Shown: positions 1 through 11,948 of the stretch, piece after piece
Layout of the letters: each line of letters begins with the position of its first letter
How positions within the stretch are numbered: position 1 is the first letter of the stretch
Assembly (NCBI RefSeq): GCF_001074155.1
Contig: NZ_JUUZ01000031.1
Span: 1-64,000, forward strand
DNA: 64,000 nt
Reading direction: 5' to 3'
From: Streptococcus pseudopneumoniae
Lineage (GTDB): Bacteria; Bacillota; Bacilli; Lactobacillales; Streptococcaceae
Made by a program: the position numbers and the translations under genes
Notes under the pieces: generated by a model
Databases searched by the model: none
What the model was told of the DNA's origin: nothing
Seen by the model: the letters and a program-made list of their open reading frames with translations, nothing else

Positions 1-39
1 AGCTCAAATGCTTGATATGACGGGCTTTTTATAAAATCA

Positions 40-315
40 TTATTTAACTGCTTCTTTAAGAGCTTTACCAGCTTTGAATGCTGGAACTTTAGAAGCTTTG
101 ATTTTGATTTCTTTACCAGTTTGTGGGTTGCGACCTTTACGAGCTGCACGTTTACGAACTTCAAAGTTACCAAAACCGATCAATTGAACTTTTTCACCAG
201 CTGAAAGGAATTCAGTTACAGCTGCGAATACAGCGTCAACTGCTGCTGCTGAATCTTTCTTAGTCAATTCTGTAGCTTCTGCTACTTTAGCGATCAAATC
301 TTGTTTGTTTGCCAT
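40..315 (-). CDS. hup: HU family DNA-binding protein
   Basis: This is the histone-like protein HU, 91 residues, which binds and bends DNA as a homodimer and compacts the nucleoid. The protein starts [13 protein letters not shown] and has the typical family signature [20 protein letters not shown] in the DNA-binding arm, followed by a lysine-rich C-terminus. Length matches the family exactly. A longer frame upstream exists, but the start at 315 is chosen because GGAGG lies 9 bases before it and because the family begins there. It is a single-gene unit with its own promoter (357-385). Streptococci normally have one essential HU gene. Confidence 0.97.
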   Translation of the reverse strand: MANKQDLIAKVAEATELTKKDSAAAVDAVFAAVTEFLSAGEKVQLIGFGNFEVRKRAARKGRNPQTGKEIKIKASKVPAFKAGKALKEAVK

Positions 316-356
316 GTTAATGAATCCTCCAAAATTATTTCTAATTAACACTTATA

Positions 357-385
357 ATCATAACCTAAAATTCCTTTTAGGTCAA
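357..385 (-). promoter_or_regulatory. hup promoter
   Basis: On the minus strand TTGACC (380-385) and TATGAT (357-362) are separated by 17 bases, a near-consensus SigA promoter. The spacer carries the inverted repeat CCTAAAA-TTCC-TTTTAGG (364-381), see findings. Confidence 0.75.
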
Positions 386-422
386 GTCAAAAACACGTTT
401 TTATTGATTTTTCTCAATTTTT

Positions 423-1259
423 TTAGGAATTATAGCGAATTAAGATCGCCCAGGCATTTTCTCCGGTGTGAGTTTGGATGATTGAGCCTGTTTCTAGGAC
501 TGAAATTGGTTTTTCAACGTAAGGTTGTAGAACAGCTTTCATCTCGTTTGCAAATTCATTTGTACCTGCATAAGAAATACCAATCTCAGCTACTGAACGA
601 TTTGAAAGAGTGGCTACTAACTCATCCAACCATTTCTTAAAGGTTTTTGAACCACGTCCTTTGACAATCGGTTGAAGCTCATGGTCTTTCATTTGCATAA
701 CTACTCGAATATTAAGTAAAGAGCTCAGCAAACCAGTAACACGGCCAATGCGACCACCTTTTACAAGGTTTTCTAAAGTTGAAACACCGATGTAGAGTTC
801 AGTGTGATTTTTTACGTCCTCTACATGGGTTAGAATAGTTTCAAGGTCTTTTCCTTCTTGAGCTAGTTTGGCAGCTTCCACAACTTGGAACTTCAAGGCC
901 TGATCTGTGAATGAACTATCCAAAACAGTGACATCTGCTGTTGACAAACTTGCTCCTTGACGAGCCGCTTCAACAGTTCCTGATAAAGCATGGGACATGT
1001 GAATAGCTAGAATTTGACTACCATCCTTACCCAAATCATCAAAAATTTCTGCAAAGAGTCCCACTGGTGGTTGACTAGTCTTAGGAAGATTTTTACTAGC
1101 TTGCATCAAGCGAAGAAATTCTCCTTCTTCAAGATCTGCATCTGAATAAAGGACACTATCAATCATTACAGATAGTGGAACAACAGTAATATCAAATTCT
1201 TTAACCACTTCCGGTTCAATAGTAACCGAAGAATCCGTCACAATTTTTACTTTTGTCAT
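423..1259 (-). CDS. DegV family fatty-acid-binding protein
   Basis: A 278-residue DegV/FakB-type protein. The N-terminal motif [14 protein letters not shown] and the later [13 protein letters not shown] and [11 protein letters not shown] blocks are family hallmarks. In Gram-positive bacteria such proteins bind a fatty acid and present it to the kinase FakA, which makes acyl-phosphate for phospholipid synthesis; streptococci have several paralogues with different lipid preference, and I cannot tell which this one is. It is cytosolic, with no membrane segment. It has its own extended -10 promoter and sits just downstream of the terminator of the TPR gene, so it is probably monocistronic. Confidence 0.9.
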   Translation of the reverse strand: MTKVKIVTDSSVTIEPEVVKEFDITVVPLSVMIDSVLYSDADLEEGEFLRLMQASKNLPKTSQPPVGLFAEIFDDLGKDGSQILAIHMSHALSGTVEAARQGASLSTADVTVLDSSFTDQALKFQVVEAAKLAQEGKDLETILTHVEDVKNHTELYIGVSTLENLVKGGRIGRVTGLLSSLLNIRVVMQMKDHELQPIVKGRGSKTFKKWLDELVATLSNRSVAEIGISYAGTNEFANEMKAVLQPYVEKPISVLETGSIIQTHTGENAWAILIRYNS

Positions 1260-1314
1260 TTTGCCAATCTTTCTATTTTTACTATTGTTGATTATTCAAC
1301 TTATAACTATAACA

Positions 1315-1323
1315 ATTATATCA
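1315..1323 (-). promoter_or_regulatory. degV extended -10 promoter
   Basis: Minus strand TGATATAAT (1315-1323) about 55 bases before the degV start. No good -35 is visible; an extended -10 can substitute for it. Confidence 0.5.
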
Positions 1324-1387
1324 AAAAAATACTAAAAGTTCATACTCAATCCACCTAAATTTAAAGCAATTTATACTTCTTTTTAAT

Positions 1388-1418
1388 AAAAAAAGAAAAT
1401 CACCTATGCTTGGTGATT
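1388..1418 (-). terminator. Rho-independent terminator after the TPR gene
   Basis: Minus strand AATCACC-AAGCATA-GGTGATT stem followed by TTTCTTTTTTT. It lies directly after the TPR protein stop codon. Confidence 0.8.
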
Positions 1419-1429
1419 ATCTTTTGTAT

Positions 1430-2662
1430 TCAAGATAAATAATCATACAAATCTTGCATTTGTAAATCATCGGGTACTAATTGTAGATAGGATTGAATGT
1501 AGTCTTTTGCTTCTTCTAGCTTACCTAACTCTCTTAACAAATAAATAAACTGTTCCAAAAACTCTGGATTATCCTTGAGTTCAGTGGCAAGTTCCTTATA
1601 GAGATCATAGGCTACATCCAATTCTTCAGTCTCTTGATAACTTCTAGCAATCATCCATTTAGTCAAGAGGTTTTCAGGTTCATAGACTGCTAAAGCTAGT
1701 ATATCTTCGTATCTTTCTTGTTCTTGGTAGATGGTCGCTAAGCGTAGCAAAATTTCTTCCTGGTCATCAGCATTCTCTTGTGCTTGAATCAGATAAGCTT
1801 CTGCTTGCTCAGGTTGATGCAACTCGTAAGATAGCTGAGATGCTAGGAGTAAGAGCCGCGTTTCAAAAGGATTTTTTGACAAGCCCTGTTGCGCTATTTT
1901 AAGTGCTTCTTCTGTTTGATGTTCTTTATGCAGTGCTTGACTATAGCCGTACTCATATCCTTCGAAATCTGGGGAAATAGTATCCAATTGTTTAAAGTAT
2001 AAGGTTGCTTTTTGGTAGTCCTCTTGGTCAAAATAGAGACTTGCAAGCTCAAAGGCTGTTTGGTCATCATATTCTAATTCTAAGGCTTTTTCTAAAAATT
2101 CTATTGCAGATTCAAACTTACCTAAACGTGCATAAGCAAGACCAATTCTCTGATAGGTCGAAATTCCAGTTTGATCGTAGATAAGACGATTATCTAATTG
2201 AGCATAGCCTTTAATGGCTTCTAAATCGTTTCCTAGCTCGCTATCTAGCTCAGCTAGTCCAAATATTAGGAGAGGGTCATCAGAGTAGCTACGAGCTTCT
2301 AAGAGCTTCTCACGCGCAACATCTGTCAATCCTTCCATCTGATATAAATCTGCTTTTAAGGCAAGAGCTGATACGTACCATTCACTTTCTAGACCAATCT
2401 TCTCTAAATAATCAAAAGCTTCTTCGATAAGTCCATCTTCACCAGCAATAGCAGCTAGATTGATGTAGACTTCTGGAAATTTCGGTGCTAGTTTCTCATA
2501 GATTTGTGCTGCCTGTGGATAGAAACCAATCCCTTCGAGATATGCAGATAGTTCAAGAAGAACTTCATCTGAATCTTCTTCTAAAGCTTTTTGGAAAAAA
2601 GATTCAGCTCTTGATAAATCTTGTTGTTCTAAAGCTTCGAGCATTTGTTGACTATTGTTCAC
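1430..2662 (-). CDS. Tetratricopeptide repeat protein
   Basis: A 410-residue soluble protein made almost entirely of TPR-like helical repeats (for example the blocks starting near residues 35, 65, 175, 205, 240 and 345, with the usual A..Y and alanine/leucine pattern). No signal peptide or catalytic motif is seen. TPR proteins act as protein-interaction scaffolds, and the specific role here is unknown. The start is GTG at 2662, preceded by AGAGGAGA; it overlaps the end of the upstream AI-2E-family gene by 11 bases, so the two are translationally coupled and probably work in one operon. Confidence 0.85.
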   Translation of the reverse strand: MNNSQQMLEALEQQDLSRAESFFQKALEEDSDEVLLELSAYLEGIGFYPQAAQIYEKLAPKFPEVYINLAAIAGEDGLIEEAFDYLEKIGLESEWYVSALALKADLYQMEGLTDVAREKLLEARSYSDDPLLIFGLAELDSELGNDLEAIKGYAQLDNRLIYDQTGISTYQRIGLAYARLGKFESAIEFLEKALELEYDDQTAFELASLYFDQEDYQKATLYFKQLDTISPDFEGYEYGYSQALHKEHQTEEALKIAQQGLSKNPFETRLLLLASQLSYELHQPEQAEAYLIQAQENADDQEEILLRLATIYQEQERYEDILALAVYEPENLLTKWMIARSYQETEELDVAYDLYKELATELKDNPEFLEQFIYLLRELGKLEEAKDYIQSYLQLVPDDLQMQDLYDYLS

Positions 2663-3815
2663 TATCAGTCTCCTCTACCGGTTCATAAAGTCCACTAATT
2701 TCTTTGTACCAATCAAAAATTTCTGAGATGACTACTTTTGCGGAAGCGTAGATTGGAATACCTAGCAATACACCCCAAATACCAAACATGGATCCTGAAG
2801 TTAATAGTACAAAAAGAATGGTAATTGGGTGAATATTTAATTGACTACCCAAAATCAGTGGAGAAACAAAACGTCCTTCAATAGTTTGCTCTACAATGAA
2901 AACGATAATAACTTTTAAGAGCATAACAGGACCAGCAATCAAACCCAAAACAAGGGCTGGAATCATTGCAAGAAAACTACCTAGATAAGGAACTAAATTG
3001 AGAATACCTGCAGTAACACCAAGCGCTACTGCATATCGAAGCCCAATTATCTTAAAGAAGATAATAAACATGATAGCTACGATTACAGCGACCGTAATTT
3101 GTCCTCTAACGTAGTTAGCAAGTTGTTGGTTCACATCTGATAGAACCTTACCTACTGGTTCTCTTAATTTATTTGGTAAAAAGTGAGTGATATAATCTCT
3201 CAACCCTTTCCCATCTCTAAGGAGATAAAAGAGCATAAATGGCATGATAATCAAAGCGACGATTACTTGAGAAGTTCCACTAATAATAGCACTCACCCAG
3301 TTAACAGCTTTGGAAGAGATATTACTTGCCCATGCAGTTGCTTGTGTTGAAAAATTAGCTAAAACTTGCTCCAGTTGGGGTCTAAAGTCATCTGGCAAAC
3401 GCTTGGTTACAAGGTCATCAATGACTCTATCAGCATCTTCGAGATAACTTGGGACATTTTGCGCAAAAATTACTACTTGACGTTGAAGGTTTGGAATTGC
3501 AACGGCTAGTCCAATAATCAAGAGTATTGCAATAATGACGAAGATAATACTAATGGCTAAGACACGGTTAATCTTGTACTTCTCCATCAGATCTACTAGT
3601 GGATTCAAGAGGTAAAAAAGTAGACCCGATAAGATAACCGGCAACATCACTACTGATAAAAAGTCTATAACTGGGAAAAATAAAAAGCTAATTTTACTGA
3701 GAATAAAAATATTGAGACCTAATAACAAGGTCACCAAGAAAACAGTGATCGCTTTATTGTCTAAAAACCATTTAAAAAACCAAGATAAGGTAAAGTGTTT
3801 CTCTTTTTGTTCCAT
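2652..3815 (-). CDS. AI-2E family transporter (PerM/YtvI-like membrane protein)
   Basis: A 387-residue polytopic membrane protein of the AI-2E exporter family. Hydrophobic segments lie near residues 18-75, 80-110 and 175-350, with a soluble stretch near 115-170, the standard family plan of about eight helices. Conserved motifs LNLVPYLGSFLAMIPA and HPITILFVLLTSG near the C-terminal half are typical. Members include the E. coli AI-2 exporter and Na+/H+ antiporters, so the substrate cannot be inferred. First gene of a two-gene unit with the TPR gene. A second, divergent member is at 28719-29819. Confidence 0.88.
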   Translation of the reverse strand: MEQKEKHFTLSWFFKWFLDNKAITVFLVTLLLGLNIFILSKISFLFFPVIDFLSVVMLPVILSGLLFYLLNPLVDLMEKYKINRVLAISIIFVIIAILLIIGLAVAIPNLQRQVVIFAQNVPSYLEDADRVIDDLVTKRLPDDFRPQLEQVLANFSTQATAWASNISSKAVNWVSAIISGTSQVIVALIIMPFMLFYLLRDGKGLRDYITHFLPNKLREPVGKVLSDVNQQLANYVRGQITVAVIVAIMFIIFFKIIGLRYAVALGVTAGILNLVPYLGSFLAMIPALVLGLIAGPVMLLKVIIVFIVEQTIEGRFVSPLILGSQLNIHPITILFVLLTSGSMFGIWGVLLGIPIYASAKVVISEIFDWYKEISGLYEPVEETDSEQ

Positions 3816-3841
3816 TTTTTCTTCCTTTCCTTTGTCCTAAC

Positions 3842-3850
3842 ATTATACCA
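3842..3850 (-). promoter_or_regulatory. Extended -10 promoter for the AI-2E/TPR unit
   Basis: Minus strand TGGTATAAT, 27 bases upstream of the AI-2E-family start codon, with no clear -35. Confidence 0.5.
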
Positions 3851-3966
3851 TGTTTTAAGAAAAATAAGGTTTTTTTATAATCTTTTAGCAAGGGATAAAT
3901 TTGTATTCTTGACAAGGGAAGAGCTATTTTTTCTGACTTAGATTTTTCATCTAGCAGCCCTTTTTA

Positions 3967-3975
3967 TGTTATAAT
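3967..3975 (+). promoter_or_regulatory. Extended -10 promoter for the lactonase gene
   Basis: TGTTATAAT (3967-3975) lies about 30 bases before the start codon of the lactonase gene. Confidence 0.55.
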
Positions 3976-4003
3976 TGAATTATCTTTTTCTAGAGGTATG
4001 AAT

Positions 4004-5017
4004 ATGAAAGAAATAGTATATTTTGGAACCTATACACGACGTATTTCTCAAGGGATTTACAAGGCTGATTTTGATACTGAGACTGGCAAACTCTCAAATC
4101 TAGAACTCTTTGCAACCGAGCCAAGTCCAACCTACCTAGCCTTTGATCAACATCAGCATCTCTATACTGTCGGAAGCCATGATGACAAAGGTGGAATCGC
4201 AGCATACAAAACTGATGGTGTCCTCCTGAATCACGTCGTTGAAGAAGGTGCTCCTCACTGCTATGTTGCAGTCGATGAGACACGGAGTCTAGTCTATGGC
4301 GCTAACTATCATAAAGGTCAAGTTCTAGTCTATAAACGTAAAGAAGATGGCTGTCTTGAATTGGCAGACAAAGTTCAACACACTGGCCATGGTCCACATG
4401 AAAACCAAGCTTCTCCCCACGTACACTACACCGATTTAACACCAGACCAATATTTGGTAACCTGTGACTTAGGTACTGACGAAGTCACTACCTATGATGT
4501 CAATCTAGAAGGAAAGTTGACTAAACTAGCAACTTATAATTGTAATCCTGGCGCTGGTGCTCGTCACCTAGTTTTCCATCACCACTACAAGATTGCTTAT
4601 CTCATCTGTGAACTCAACAGTACGATTGAAGTTTTGATTTACGATGGAGTCGGAGAATTTGAACAAATGCAGGTCATTTCAACCTTACCAGATGACTATA
4701 GTGGCTTTAATGGTACTGCGGCTATTCGTCTTTCTAAAGATGGCAAATTCATCTACGCTTCTAATCGAGGCCATGATTCTATCGCTGTTTATAGCATTTT
4801 AGCAGATGGAAGCTTGGAATTATTAGAGATTGTTCCAACCAATGGGAATAATCCACGTGATTTTGATTTGTCACCTGACCAAGAATTCCTTATCGCTGTT
4901 CACCAGGATTCTGATAATGCGACTGTCTTTAAGCGCAATCCTGAGACTGGTAGACTGGCAGAACTCTCTAATGAATTTCAGGTTCCTGAAGCAGTCTGCA
5001 TAAGTTTCACTAAATAA
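4004..5017 (+). CDS. pgl: Lactonase family protein (6-phosphogluconolactonase, YkgB/Pgl type)
   Basis: A 337-residue seven-bladed beta-propeller lactonase, start MKEIVYFGTYTRRISQGIY. The family hydrolyses 6-phosphogluconolactone in the oxidative pentose phosphate pathway. Typical blocks are YTVGSHDDKGGIAAY, the G-H-GPHENQASPHVH stretch near residue 135, and GFNGTAAIRLSKDGKFIYASNRGHDSIAVY near residue 245. Two ATGs are possible (3998 and 4004); I chose 4004 because AGAGG (3992-3996) is seven bases from it and only one base from the other. It is divergent from the AI-2E gene and shares a terminator with the atp operon. Confidence 0.85.
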   Translation: MKEIVYFGTYTRRISQGIYKADFDTETGKLSNLELFATEPSPTYLAFDQHQHLYTVGSHDDKGGIAAYKTDGVLLNHVVEEGAPHCYVAVDETRSLVYGANYHKGQVLVYKRKEDGCLELADKVQHTGHGPHENQASPHVHYTDLTPDQYLVTCDLGTDEVTTYDVNLEGKLTKLATYNCNPGAGARHLVFHHHYKIAYLICELNSTIEVLIYDGVGEFEQMQVISTLPDDYSGFNGTAAIRLSKDGKFIYASNRGHDSIAVYSILADGSLELLEIVPTNGNNPRDFDLSPDQEFLIAVHQDSDNATVFKRNPETGRLAELSNEFQVPEAVCISFTK

Positions 5018-5025
5018 GAAATAAT

Positions 5026-5059
5026 AAAAAATGAACTTGATTTAACAAGTTCATTTTTT
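5026..5059. terminator. Bidirectional terminator between the lactonase gene and atpC
   Basis: Perfect stem AATGAACTTG / CAAGTTCATT with loop ATTTAA, flanked by A-runs on the left and T-runs on the right, so it serves the lactonase gene (plus) and the atp operon (minus). Confidence 0.85.
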
Positions 5060-5062
5060 ATT

Positions 5063-5482
5063 TTATAATTTATTTCCGACATTGATACGGTTAATAGCAC
5101 GTTGCAATGCAATTTTAGCACGGCGCTCTTGGTCGATTAAGTGTTTGTCTTGTGCTTCTTCGATTTCACGTTCTGCACGAAGTTTAGCACGTTCTGCACG
5201 ACTAACATCAATATCGCGCGCACGTTCAGCTGAGTCAGCAATAATGGTAATGACATTATTAGCAATCTCAATGATTCCTCCGTTTACTGCAATCCAGTTC
5301 ACATGAGTATCATCATCGATGCGTTTAACCTTTACTTCATCAACTGCTAGAACCGCAATCATATTTTCATGTCGTGGCAAGATCCCCATCTCACCATCCA
5401 GAGTTCGTACCGATACAAAGCTGGCATGGTGATCATAGACGAGGCCATCTGGTGTCACGATCTGGACAGTTAAATGTGCCAT
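5063..5482 (-). CDS. atpC: F1Fo ATP synthase subunit epsilon
   Basis: The 139-residue epsilon subunit, part of the central stalk of F1, which couples rotation and inhibits ATP hydrolysis. The N-terminal beta-sandwich (residues 1-85, with the block [15 protein letters not shown] near 30) and the C-terminal two-helix domain rich in R/E/A (residues 90-135) are both present. It is the last gene of the operon, 10 bases after atpD, and is followed by the bidirectional terminator. Confidence 0.96.
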   Translation of the reverse strand: MAHLTVQIVTPDGLVYDHHASFVSVRTLDGEMGILPRHENMIAVLAVDEVKVKRIDDDTHVNWIAVNGGIIEIANNVITIIADSAERARDIDVSRAERAKLRAEREIEEAQDKHLIDQERRAKIALQRAINRINVGNKL

Positions 5483-5492
5483 AGATCACCTC

Positions 5493-6899
<1,407 letters not shown>

Positions 6900-6980
6900 C
6901 TACTTCTCCTATTCTGTATAAGATACTATCGGTTCCTAGTATGACTAGGTCCTAAGTTCATTTCTCTGAGCAATATTGCT

Positions 6981-7859
6981 TTATTCTAAAGCACTAGCTC
7001 CTGCTACGATTTCTGTAATTTCTTGTGTAATCGCCGCCTGTCTGGCACGGTTATACTGGATAGTCAAATCATTGATAACTTTTTTAGCATTATCTGTCGC
7101 TGTCTGCATTGCCGTCATCCCTGCCGCATTTTCAGCTGTCTTCGCATCAATAATAGCACCGTAAATCATACTTTCTGCAAACTGTGGCAGTAGTTGATCC
7201 AAGATTTCTTCACGACTTGTTTCAAGCTCAAAAGTCAAGCTGTAGTTATCATCTGCTTCATTCGGGTCCAAATCGACAATTGGAAGCATCTGCTCCACAC
7301 GCATTTGACTTGTCAGTGTATTCACGTGGTGGTTGTAGCAAACATAGAGCTCATCGAAAAGTTCATTTTGATACATTTCAATAGTTTTTGAAATAATCTT
7401 ACGAACTTCATCGAAGCTTGGTTGACTGGCGAGACCACGCAATTCATAAATTGGCTGAATACCACGAGCTTTAAAGAAGTCTGCTCCCATACCACCGATA
7501 CAGATGACTTCAAAATCATCACCTGAAGGATGGTATTCTTGTTGCAGTTCCATGACAGCCTTCAAGATTGAAGAGTTATATCCTCCAACAAGACCACGGT
7601 CAGATGTAATGACGATATAGCCTGTTTTTTTGACCGGGCGACTAATCAACATTGGATTTGTTGATCCGCCAGCACCATCTCCGTGAAGGATATCTGTAAG
7701 GAGTTTACGGACTTTTTGAGCATAAATCTGGAAGTTGCGTGCAGCTTCTTCAGAACGACCTAACTTAGCTGCAGAAACCATCTGCATGGCGTTAGTAATT
7801 TGACTAGTATTTTTCGTTGAGGCGATTTTTGTTTTAATATCATTTAGAGATACTGCCAT
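6981..7859 (-). CDS. atpG: F1Fo ATP synthase subunit gamma
   Basis: The 292-residue gamma subunit, the rotating shaft of F1. N-terminal [25 protein letters not shown] and C-terminal [20 protein letters not shown] helices, which form the coiled-coil axle, are both conserved; the Rossmann-like middle ([16 protein letters not shown]) is intact. It follows atpA after 15 bases. Confidence 0.97.
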   Translation of the reverse strand: MAVSLNDIKTKIASTKNTSQITNAMQMVSAAKLGRSEEAARNFQIYAQKVRKLLTDILHGDGAGGSTNPMLISRPVKKTGYIVITSDRGLVGGYNSSILKAVMELQQEYHPSGDDFEVICIGGMGADFFKARGIQPIYELRGLASQPSFDEVRKIISKTIEMYQNELFDELYVCYNHHVNTLTSQMRVEQMLPIVDLDPNEADDNYSLTFELETSREEILDQLLPQFAESMIYGAIIDAKTAENAAGMTAMQTATDNAKKVINDLTIQYNRARQAAITQEITEIVAGASALE

Positions 7860-7874
7860 CTGACACCTCTATTC

Positions 7875-9930
<2,056 letters not shown>

Positions 9931-9931
<1 letters not shown>

Positions 9932-10425
9932 TAAGCTTCTCCTAGCTGATCGATATACTGATCAATGAGTTCTTTATGGGCCTGACTGTCAAGGTTTTTA
10001 GAGAGAATTTTCTCAGCTAGACTGATTGTCAAGTCTGCCACATCTCCCTTAACACTTTGTAAAGCCTCAGCTTTATTTTGAGCAATTTCTTGGTTGGCTT
10101 TTTCTTTTAAGCGCCCTGCTTCAAGTTTAGCTTCGGCTAAAATATCGGCTCTACTTTTCTCAGCAGTTCCCTTTGCATTCTCGATAATCGTTTTAGCTTC
10201 GGTACGGCTACCTGCTAACTCAGCTTCACGTTTGCTAGCTAGTTCCTCAGCCTTTTTACGGGCTTCCTCGGCACCATCAATATCTGAAGAAATCTTTCCA
10301 GCACGTTCATCCAAGATGCTGGAAATATTGCCCCAAGCATATTTCTTCACTAAAAAGATCAATAAAAGGAAGGAACCAGCGATAAGAATAAAGTCACCGA
10401 TAATGGTACTAATAGTTAAATCCAT
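9931..10425 (-). CDS. atpF: F1Fo ATP synthase subunit b
   Basis: The 164-residue b subunit of the peripheral stalk. One N-terminal transmembrane helix (residues 5-27) is followed by a long charged, alanine-rich coiled coil (residues 35-160). It lies 18 bases after atpB. Confidence 0.95.
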
Positions 10426-10443
10426 CTTCTAATCCTCCTCTAC

Positions 10444-11160
10444 TTACTCTTCCCCTTCGTTTATTTTTTTACCAATGTACATTGATGACAACATGGTAAA
10501 TACATAAGCCTGAATACATGAAATGAAAATTGAAAAGGCTGTCCATAACATGTTTGCGATAAAGGCAAAAGGATACCAATACAAAGCATTTTGTGACAAG
10601 GCCAATAGCAATCCAGCTAAGACCTCACCGGCAAAAATATTTCCGTAGATCCGAATCGCCAAGGAAGCAAAATTGGTGAACTCTTCTAAAATGTTCATCG
10701 GAGTCATAAAGCCAGGTGTAACAAATGCTTTCAAATATTCTTTAACGCCTCTACGACGAACTCCTTCTACATGGGCGATCAAAGTGATCAATAATGAGAG
10801 GGATAAATCGTATCCAAGGTTAGCTGTTGGGGAAGTCCACAAGTTATAACCGTTTGTTGTTTGTACTTTTGCCATTAAGCCAATATTGTTGGCTACCAAG
10901 ATAAACAGAAATAGAGAAAACAGAAACAAGGAATAGTCCTTGATGTATGATTCTCCAATGTTTGGTTTGGTAAAACCAATCACAAAGTCATAAATCATCT
11001 CAAGAGCATTTTGTTTGCCCTTTGGACGGATGGTCATTTTTCGACTTGCCCAGTAGACAAAGGCAAAAACCATCAAAACAGTTACAAGAGACATGGCAAG
11101 CAGGGTCAAATCAAAGGATATTGGTCCAATATTAACGGTTGGATTCAAACTTTCTTCCAT
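10444..11160 (-). CDS. atpB: F1Fo ATP synthase subunit a
   Basis: The 238-residue membrane subunit a, which forms the proton half-channels against the c ring. There are about five to six hydrophobic segments; the essential arginine is in the block [17 protein letters not shown] (near residue 167). It follows atpE after 32 bases, in the streptococcal c-a-b order. Confidence 0.96.
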   Translation of the reverse strand: MEESLNPTVNIGPISFDLTLLAMSLVTVLMVFAFVYWASRKMTIRPKGKQNALEMIYDFVIGFTKPNIGESYIKDYSLFLFSLFLFILVANNIGLMAKVQTTNGYNLWTSPTANLGYDLSLSLLITLIAHVEGVRRRGVKEYLKAFVTPGFMTPMNILEEFTNFASLAIRIYGNIFAGEVLAGLLLALSQNALYWYPFAFIANMLWTAFSIFISCIQAYVFTMLSSMYIGKKINEGEE

Positions 11161-11192
11161 GGTTTGACACCTCCATTTCTAAATAGAGTTGT

Positions 11193-11393
11193 CTATTTAA
11201 TGACAAATGACATCGCTAGGGTTACAAAGAATGTTCCTTCGATAAAGGCAATCCCCATGATCATCAAACTACGCAATTGAGGGATGATATCTGGTTGGCG
11301 TGCTGCAGATTTGAACAAACCGTTCATCAAAAATCCTTCTGCAAGAGATACACCCATACAGGCAAGACATAGACCGAAAAATGTTAAATTCAT
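11193..11393 (-). CDS. atpE: F1Fo ATP synthase subunit c
   Basis: The 66-residue proteolipid that forms the rotor ring. Two transmembrane helices are joined by the polar loop ARQPD; the ion-binding glutamate is E52 in AFIEGTFF. In pneumococcus this subunit is the target of optochin (the gene is called atpC there). It is the first gene of the operon, with AGGAG upstream and a good promoter at 11431-11459. Confidence 0.97.
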   Translation of the reverse strand: MNLTFFGLCLACMGVSLAEGFLMNGLFKSAARQPDIIPQLRSLMIMGIAFIEGTFFVTLAMSFVIK

Positions 11394-11430
11394 GACGAAT
11401 TCTCCTTTTTTAAATTAAATTTACCTCCCT

Positions 11431-11459
11431 AGTTTAGTCCTAAAATTTGCTTTTGTCAA
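11431..11459 (-). promoter_or_regulatory. atp operon promoter
   Basis: Minus strand TTGACA (11454-11459), 17-base spacer, TAAACT (11431-11436). It lies about 38 bases upstream of atpE. The remaining space up to the CHY gene (11460-11580) is AT-rich and shows nothing else that I recognise. Confidence 0.85.
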
Positions 11460-11583
11460 CTTTTTACTAGTAATGAAAGCGTTTCGAATCATTTATTTCT
11501 AATTTTACGATTTTCAAGACAATTATATAGAAAATTTTATTGTCTTTTCATACCACTTTCGCTACCTTTCCTTGTTTTCTGAA

Positions 11584-11611
11584 AATAAAAAAACCGAGTT
11601 TTACAACTCGG
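11584..11611 (-). terminator. Terminator after the CHY zinc-finger gene
   Basis: Minus strand stem CCGAGTT-GTAA-AACTCGG followed by TTTTTTT. Confidence 0.85.
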
Positions 11612-11623
11612 ATTTGTCAGTTC

Positions 11624-11935
11624 TTATCTGAAATAAATTGAGTAATGATTTTGACAAGCTGGATTAAATGCAGCATTACAAAATGGACAAGTGCCCGTCT
11701 CTGTATACTCCTCATACGTTAGTGTTTTCCCACAGGATCCACATAAGACAGGTCTATCCTCTTTCAGATTTAAAGGATAGGGAGAAAATATGTGCGACTC
11801 CAGTTCATTATGACACTGATAACAGGCATAGTATTTCTGACACTCATAGCACTGAAGTGCTACAATATCCTTATCACTATGGTAATGAACACATCTGCTT
11901 TCATGATCTACTAGTAAGCCCTGAGCTTGAACCAT
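11624..11935 (-). CDS. CHY-type zinc-finger protein
   Basis: A 103-residue cysteine/histidine-rich protein. The N-terminal SRCVHYHS gives the 'CHY' signature and is followed by CYECQKYYACYQCH, a CGSCG pair, CPFC and a final CQNH, enough ligands for about three zinc ions. Eukaryotic relatives are parts of RING ubiquitin ligases and of mitochondrial chaperone Hot13; small bacterial members have no assigned role. It sits between the U32 gene (13 bases upstream) and its own terminator, so it is probably co-transcribed with the U32 gene. Confidence 0.8.
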   Translation of the reverse strand: MVQAQGLLVDHESRCVHYHSDKDIVALQCYECQKYYACYQCHNELESHIFSPYPLNLKEDRPVLCGSCGKTLTYEEYTETGTCPFCNAAFNPACQNHYSIYFR

Positions 11936-11948
11936 TCTTTTTCCTTAT

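Noticed and set aside
3909-3914. TTGACA upstream of the lactonase gene as a -35
   Set aside because: No -10 at 16-18 bases; the usable extended -10 is at 3967-3975.
10094-10432. Long open frame on the plus strand opposite atpF
   Set aside because: It mirrors the alanine/lysine-rich coiled coil of the b subunit; no ribosome-binding site and no recognisable protein. Similar antisense frames opposite frr (20500-20814) and tuf (27792-28139) are rejected for the same reason.
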